Shown here: positions 6,325 to 10,078 of the stretch, piece by piece | Numbering within the stretch: the first letter of the stretch is position 1 | Layout: every line of letters starts with the position of its first letter | NCBI GenBank assembly: GCA_030149585.1 | Contig: JASFBJ010000121.1 | Coordinates: 1-10,078 of the forward strand | Direction of reading: 5' to 3' | DNA: 10,078 nt | Source of the DNA: Desulfobacterales bacterium | GTDB taxonomy: Bacteria > Desulfobacterota > Desulfobacteria > Desulfobacterales > JASFBJ01 | Made by a program: the position numbers and the translations under genes | The notes under the pieces: generated by a model | Databases searched by the model: none | What the model was told of the DNA's origin: nothing | The model's input: only the letters and a program-made list of their open reading frames with translations

Positions 6325-8418
6325 CTATACCAGCCCTTTATCCACACCGCAGGCAATCAGCCTCTCATATTCTTTAGCAGGTTTTAAAAAGGGCACTTTA
6401 TACTTTTCATATAACTCTTCCAGGCGAGATAAAGTAGCTTTTACACCTTTTAAACTAACATAGCGGGCCGGACCATGCCAGCAATCAGGAAAACCAATTC
6501 CAATAACCGAGGCCAGATCCATGCTGTAATAATTTTTGATTACTCCTTCGTCCAGACAATGAAAAGCCTGATTAACCATTCCCAGAAGAAGCATTTCTTT
6601 GGCTTCATCATCATCCGGTTGCGGCAGCGATTTATTCAAAACAACAAACTGCATGGCAGACTCATCCGGCTGCCCGCCGTTTTTATAAAAGCAGGGTTTC
6701 CCGGCTCCGATATAACCGGCTTCAAACATTTTTTCAAGGGTTTTTGGAATGGTCATAAGTTCCGGTCGTTTCTCTTTCATATAAGAGCCGGCATGATGAA
6801 TTACATTGCCGCCCGCGGTTCCATAAATATTTAAAGGCCCCTGGGGAAAGCCGGCTTCAAGAGCCAGGCGATCCACTTTCCAGGGATCAATTCCCATTTC
6901 AGCAAGATAAAATCCTGTTATAACATAGACTCCAAAAGTACGGCTGGTATAAAATCCAGGGCCATCTCCAACCACGACACAGGTTTTCCCCTGTTGTCTG
7001 CCTGAGGCAACCGCAGTAGCCAGCGCTGCCGGAGAAGTCCGGGGCCCTTCAATCACTTCTAAAAGCGGCATCAAAGGAACCGGCGAAAAGTAGTGCATGC
7101 CCACAACCAGTTCAGGTCGATCTGATTTGGCCGAGATCTCTTCCATGGGAATGGTAGAAGTATTGGACGCAAAGACAATTTCCGGATTTATTGCCTGAAC
7201 CTGTTTTAATATATTTTGTTTGAGCTTTAGATCTTCAAAAACAGCTTCAATAACCATGGGAATTTCCTTTAGATCATCATAGCTGTCTGAAACACTGATG
7301 TTGGCCAGAATGTTTTCCTGCTGTTTTGAAGACATTCGTCCTTTTTGGGTTAACACCGTCAGTTCCTGGCTGATCCTGGTTTTGGCAGCCTGGGCGGTTT
7401 TTAAATCAATATCAATTAAAAGCGCTTTAATGCCTTTGGAGGCGCAGACCTGGGCAATCCCCTGTCCCATTAAACCAGCACCTATTATCGCCAGTTCCGG
7501 AACCTTCAAGGCTTTTTTCAGATTGACTGTCGCCAGTCGCGGAGCAATGCTGGTGGAAAGAAAGAAAAGATCAATTTTGTTTTTAACATTAGGATGCGCG
7601 ATTAAAGGTGCAAAATGTTTAATTTCATTATGAACAGCTTCTTCAAAAGGCAGTTCCAGTCCCTCTTCAATGGCATTGATTGCCGCTGTTATATAAGGTT
7701 TGTCAGGGCAGATTCCAAAGGTTGCACGTGCTTTTTTAATGACAACCTTTTCTTCCTCCAAACTCATTTTTTCAGGTTCATGATAATCAGGATCATAGTT
7801 GCGGTTAATAATATTTTGATTGGCTGCCAGGAAGGTTTCCGCATCGGCCCAAATTTTATCCTTTGCCGTAATAGTAACCGCTTTTGTAGCACTATAAGCC
7901 TCCACCGGTAGAATCTGACCCCTTAGTACCATTTTTACCGCTTTTTTAAGGCCGACAATTCGTTTTAATGTTTCAGGCCCGCCCGATCCCGGGAAAAGAC
8001 CAATATTAACTTCAGGCAAACCCATTTTGGAACCTGGCGCGGCAAATATCTGGTCACATGTCCATAACAGTGTTTCAAGCCCCCCCCCTAAAGCAGTTTG
8101 ACCTGTTAGAACTGCTACAACAGGAAACGGGCTTTTAGCCAGATTTGCCATGATTTCCTGCAATTGTAAAACCGTATATTTTAAATTCATGGGGGACGGG
8201 TTTTTTATGATCTCCATTAAATTTGCGCCATCTAAAAAACTTTTCTTTTTGGCCGAAGCCAGAATAACGCCTTTTACCCTGTCTTTATTAGCCTTTAAAG
8301 TGGCAAGGGCAAAATCTTTGATAAAGGCCTCCCCTATTGTATTGACCGGCCCGGCAGAGTCTATCATAAATGTTGCTATATTTTTATCAGTATTGAGTTG
8401 GTAAGTAACTTCCGGCAT
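6325..8418 (-). CDS. bifunctional enoyl-CoA hydratase / 3-hydroxyacyl-CoA dehydrogenase, FadB/FadJ-like
   Basis: The protein should hydrate 2-enoyl-CoA and oxidise the resulting 3-hydroxyacyl-CoA with NAD. Its 697 residues are slightly fewer than E. coli FadB or FadJ. Residues 1 to about 200 are the crotonase domain, with oxyanion segment GGGLE (111-115), GLPE (133-136), and the two expected catalytic glutamates, Glu115 and Glu136. From about 307 comes the Rossmann domain: GAGLMG at 313-318, Asp336 at the end of the second strand, and SNTST (418-422). His442 in MHYFSPV and Glu454 in LLEVI form the dehydrogenase pair. DGPGFYTSR (485-493) opens the C-terminal helical region, and a second C-terminal repeat is recognisable by GIGFPDCWHG near residue 635. 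The ribosome site AAGGAG (8425-8430) is six bases from the ATG. The gene follows the thiolase by 34 bases. Nine consecutive G bases encode the oxyanion-hole glycines. Confidence 0.94.
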   Translation of the reverse strand: MPEVTYQLNTDKNIATFMIDSAGPVNTIGEAFIKDFALATLKANKDRVKGVILASAKKKSFLDGANLMEIIKNPSPMNLKYTVLQLQEIMANLAKSPFPVVAVLTGQTALGGGLETLLWTCDQIFAAPGSKMGLPEVNIGLFPGSGGPETLKRIVGLKKAVKMVLRGQILPVEAYSATKAVTITAKDKIWADAETFLAANQNIINRNYDPDYHEPEKMSLEEEKVVIKKARATFGICPDKPYITAAINAIEEGLELPFEEAVHNEIKHFAPLIAHPNVKNKIDLFFLSTSIAPRLATVNLKKALKVPELAIIGAGLMGQGIAQVCASKGIKALLIDIDLKTAQAAKTRISQELTVLTQKGRMSSKQQENILANISVSDSYDDLKEIPMVIEAVFEDLKLKQNILKQVQAINPEIVFASNTSTIPMEEISAKSDRPELVVGMHYFSPVPLMPLLEVIEGPRTSPAALATAVASGRQQGKTCVVVGDGPGFYTSRTFGVYVITGFYLAEMGIDPWKVDRLALEAGFPQGPLNIYGTAGGNVIHHAGSYMKEKRPELMTIPKTLEKMFEAGYIGAGKPCFYKNGGQPDESAMQFVVLNKSLPQPDDDEAKEMLLLGMVNQAFHCLDEGVIKNYYSMDLASVIGIGFPDCWHGPARYVSLKGVKATLSRLEELYEKYKVPFLKPAKEYERLIACGVDKGLV

Positions 8419-8452
8419 AAAATTCTCCTTTTTCTTTTAATTTAGACTTGTC

Positions 8453-9643
8453 CTAAACCTTAACAAGTATTGCTTCACCCTGGGTTAATCCACCACATAT
8501 GGCAGCAACACCCGTACCGCCTCCCCTGCGTTTTAATTCATACATCATACTCATGGTAATTCGAAGTCCTGATGCACCTACAGGGTGACCAATGGCAATG
8601 GCGCCGCCATTAACATTGGTTTTACTAATCAGGTCATACCATTTTTTTTCATCATCTTCTGCCAGAATTTTAGTGCTTACCAGGGGCATGGCCGCAAAAG
8701 CTTCGTTAATTTCAATTAAGTCAATGCTGTCCAGATCTATTTTGGTTCGTTTTAAAATCTTTTTAATTGCCTTTGCCGGAATCCAGGAAATTCCATAGGG
8801 CATATCAGTAGCTCCTGTTTGGTCTAAAATAGTTCCTAAAATTGTAAGGCCAAGGGCTTTGGCTTTGGTTTCGGTCATAATGATCATCGCTGAAGCACCG
8901 TCATTTAAGCCCGGAGCATTGCCGGCAGTCGTAGTCTTTGCGCCAAATACGGTGGGCAGCATCTCAATGGCTGAGATTGAACCGGAAGGCCGAGGCATTT
9001 CATCGTTGCTGAAAAGGTATTTTGATCGTCCTTTTTTAACCATTATGGGAGCCAGTTCATCATTAAATTTTCCTTCTTTATAAGCTTTAGACCATTTTAA
9101 ATGAGAACCCATGGCAAAATTATCCAGCATTCTTTTTGATATATTATATTTTTCAGCGCCATCAGATGCATCCACTGCAACTGATTGATAACCAGGATAG
9201 GATATCGGGAAAATCGGATCCTTCATCTGAACGCTTCCGATTCTGACACCTGTACGAAATTGACGACTGGCATGAGGCGTACGACTCATGGCTTCAATGC
9301 CTACAACAAGCGCGGATTCCAGTTCGCCAAGGCGCATACCCCAAAGAGCCATTCGCATGGCAGTCAGAGGAGAGCAGCAAGCGGTATCAATAGTTGTTGT
9401 AAAAACATCCATTCCTAATTTAAGGCCAACTTGACGACCTGTAACCGAACCTGTTTCAAAAGCGCTGGGAATACAGTTGCCGACAAATATCTGATCAATT
9501 TCATCCTTGATATTCGGGCCCGTTGTTTCAAGAGCTGCATTGGCCACATGCACTGCCACATCTAATGGTTCCATTTGGGAAAGAGAGCCCAGATATTTGC
9601 CAAAAGGGGTTCTTTTGGCGCTAACAATAACACATTTTTCCAT
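8453..9643 (-). CDS. acetyl-CoA acyltransferase (thiolase, beta-oxidation type)
   Basis: Thiolases cleave 3-oxoacyl-CoA with CoA to acetyl-CoA and a shortened acyl-CoA, or run in reverse. The 396-residue length is typical. The nucleophile is Cys89 in DTACCSPL (86-93). NEAFA lies at 313-317, the catalytic His353 is in GGAIAIGHPVGASG (346-359), and Cys383 in ICGGLTQG (382-389) is the second active-site cysteine. The N-terminal SAKRTPFGKYLG is also typical. Two places differ from textbook thiolases: Ser-Pro instead of Ser-Gly after the nucleophile, and GNAPGLNDG (241-249) instead of GNASG. The active-site residues are all present, so activity is expected. The neighbouring fadB-like and dehydrogenase genes argue for a degradative role. 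The ribosome site AAAGGAG (9653-9659) supports the start. Confidence 0.93.
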   Translation of the reverse strand: MEKCVIVSAKRTPFGKYLGSLSQMEPLDVAVHVANAALETTGPNIKDEIDQIFVGNCIPSAFETGSVTGRQVGLKLGMDVFTTTIDTACCSPLTAMRMALWGMRLGELESALVVGIEAMSRTPHASRQFRTGVRIGSVQMKDPIFPISYPGYQSVAVDASDGAEKYNISKRMLDNFAMGSHLKWSKAYKEGKFNDELAPIMVKKGRSKYLFSNDEMPRPSGSISAIEMLPTVFGAKTTTAGNAPGLNDGASAMIIMTETKAKALGLTILGTILDQTGATDMPYGISWIPAKAIKKILKRTKIDLDSIDLIEINEAFAAMPLVSTKILAEDDEKKWYDLISKTNVNGGAIAIGHPVGASGLRITMSMMYELKRRGGGTGVAAICGGLTQGEAILVKV

Positions 9644-9672
9644 TATAATTTACTCCTTTAAGGGTTTAATGA

Positions 9673-10078
9673 TTAACCGAGTTTTTGGATAAATGATTGC
9701 ATATTATTTATATTTTCAAGGGAATCTATCTTTGCAAGTATTTCCAGGCAGAGCTTTTTGGAAAAAACAGGTTCACAAAGATCAATAAATTTTTCTCTGA
9801 TTTTTATTTTTTTTTCTTTCAGAACAGGAATATCTTTTAAAATATTATTTGTAATAGTGTAAGTTTTATTGGTTTTCATTATTATTTCCACCCGGCTTTC
9901 CAGGCCCATAAAACTTTCATCCAGCTCAAGCTGGATTTTTTTCATCAATGCTTTAATATCAGCCTGGTTTACCTTTTCATCTGTAAAGGCCTGCATGCCT
10001 GTATTACCCGTTAAAAGGGCATTGGCGACACAATAGACAATGGAAAACTTTCCTTCCAGGCCGGTTGCCGGTGTGGTG
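9673..10078 (-). CDS. MmgE/PrpD family protein, C-terminal part (gene runs off the right edge)
   Basis: Only the last 134 residues are in the window. The frame continues in phase past the Met codon at 9996 to the edge, reading TTPATGLEGKFSIVYCVANA. This matches the conserved late segment of MmgE/PrpD proteins (P-x-T-G-x-x-x-K-F-S followed by an Ala-rich helix). The rest is the less conserved C-terminal lid, ending 29 bases before the thiolase start. The family includes 2-methylcitrate dehydratase, cis-aconitate decarboxylase and many uncharacterised members in degradation clusters. The catalytic N-terminal part is not visible, so no reaction can be assigned. It is the most upstream operon gene seen here; the operon promoter lies outside the window. 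Confidence 0.8.
   Translation of the reverse strand, partial: TTPATGLEGKFSIVYCVANALLTGNTGMQAFTDEKVNQADIKALMKKIQLELDESFMGLESRVEIIMKTNKTYTITNNILKDIPVLKEKKIKIREKFIDLCEPVFSKKLCLEILAKIDSLENINNMQSFIQKLG

Noticed and set aside
6161..6463. A plus-strand open frame crossing the intergenic spacer into the end of the fadB-like gene
   Set aside because: It begins with TTG without a good ribosome site, overlaps the conserved C-terminus of the fadB-like gene antisense, and shows no recognisable protein pattern.
9673..9996. A complete 107-residue small gene starting at the Met codon at 9996
   Set aside because: The frame stays open to the window edge and the upstream residues match the conserved MmgE/PrpD segment, so this Met is internal.
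1549..10078. A bbs-type benzylsuccinate (toluene) beta-oxidation operon
   Set aside because: The bbs set has separate hydratase, two-subunit dehydrogenase, two-subunit thiolase and CoA-transferase genes. Here there is a fused FadB-like protein and a single-chain thiolase.

Overview
The window looks like a chromosomal segment of an anaerobic, respiring bacterium, most likely a sulfate-reducing relative of Desulfobacteraceae such as Desulfobacula or Desulfobacter. This is an inference. It rests on moderately AT-rich DNA, a secreted octaheme cytochrome c, and a compact beta-oxidation operon combining a ~600-residue acyl-CoA dehydrogenase, a FadB-type fusion, a thiolase and a PccB-like carboxyltransferase. 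There are no rRNA or tRNA genes to fix the taxonomy.

Layout. Bases 46-1443 (+) encode an exported octaheme cytochrome c of the hydroxylamine oxidoreductase (HAO) family. A strong hairpin with flanking A and T tracts (1494-1531) follows and can terminate transcription from both sides. Everything from 1549 to the right edge is on the minus strand and is closely spaced, so it reads as one operon. In transcription order it holds: the C-terminal end of an MmgE/PrpD-family protein (cut by the window edge), thiolase, FadB/FadJ-like hydratase/dehydrogenase, acyl-CoA dehydrogenase, a SlyD-like FKBP peptidyl-prolyl isomerase, a DUF4125 protein, and a PccB/MmdA-type acyl-CoA carboxyltransferase. Spacings are 29, 34, 190, 56, -19 (overlap) and 49 bases. 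The 190-base gap between the fadB-like and dehydrogenase genes is the only sizeable spacer. It contains a 12-bp stem-loop and a possible -35 element.

How the genes fit together. The dehydrogenase, bifunctional hydratase/3-hydroxyacyl-CoA dehydrogenase and thiolase supply all four reactions of a beta-oxidation turn. No acyl-CoA ligase, CoA-transferase or electron-transfer flavoprotein is encoded here. The carboxyltransferase could carboxylate a short acyl-CoA such as propionyl-CoA or decarboxylate a malonyl-CoA-type intermediate. Together with the MmgE/PrpD protein it hints at odd-chain, branched or otherwise unusual acyl substrates; the true substrate cannot be read from the sequence. The least explained part is the overlapping FKBP-DUF4125 gene pair in the middle of this catabolic operon. 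The octaheme cytochrome is a separate, convergent unit with no obvious functional link to the operon.

I saw no CRISPR array, insertion sequence, tRNA or phage gene. The best candidates for something undescribed are the FKBP-DUF4125 pair and the divergent carboxyltransferase. Neither is proof of a new system.
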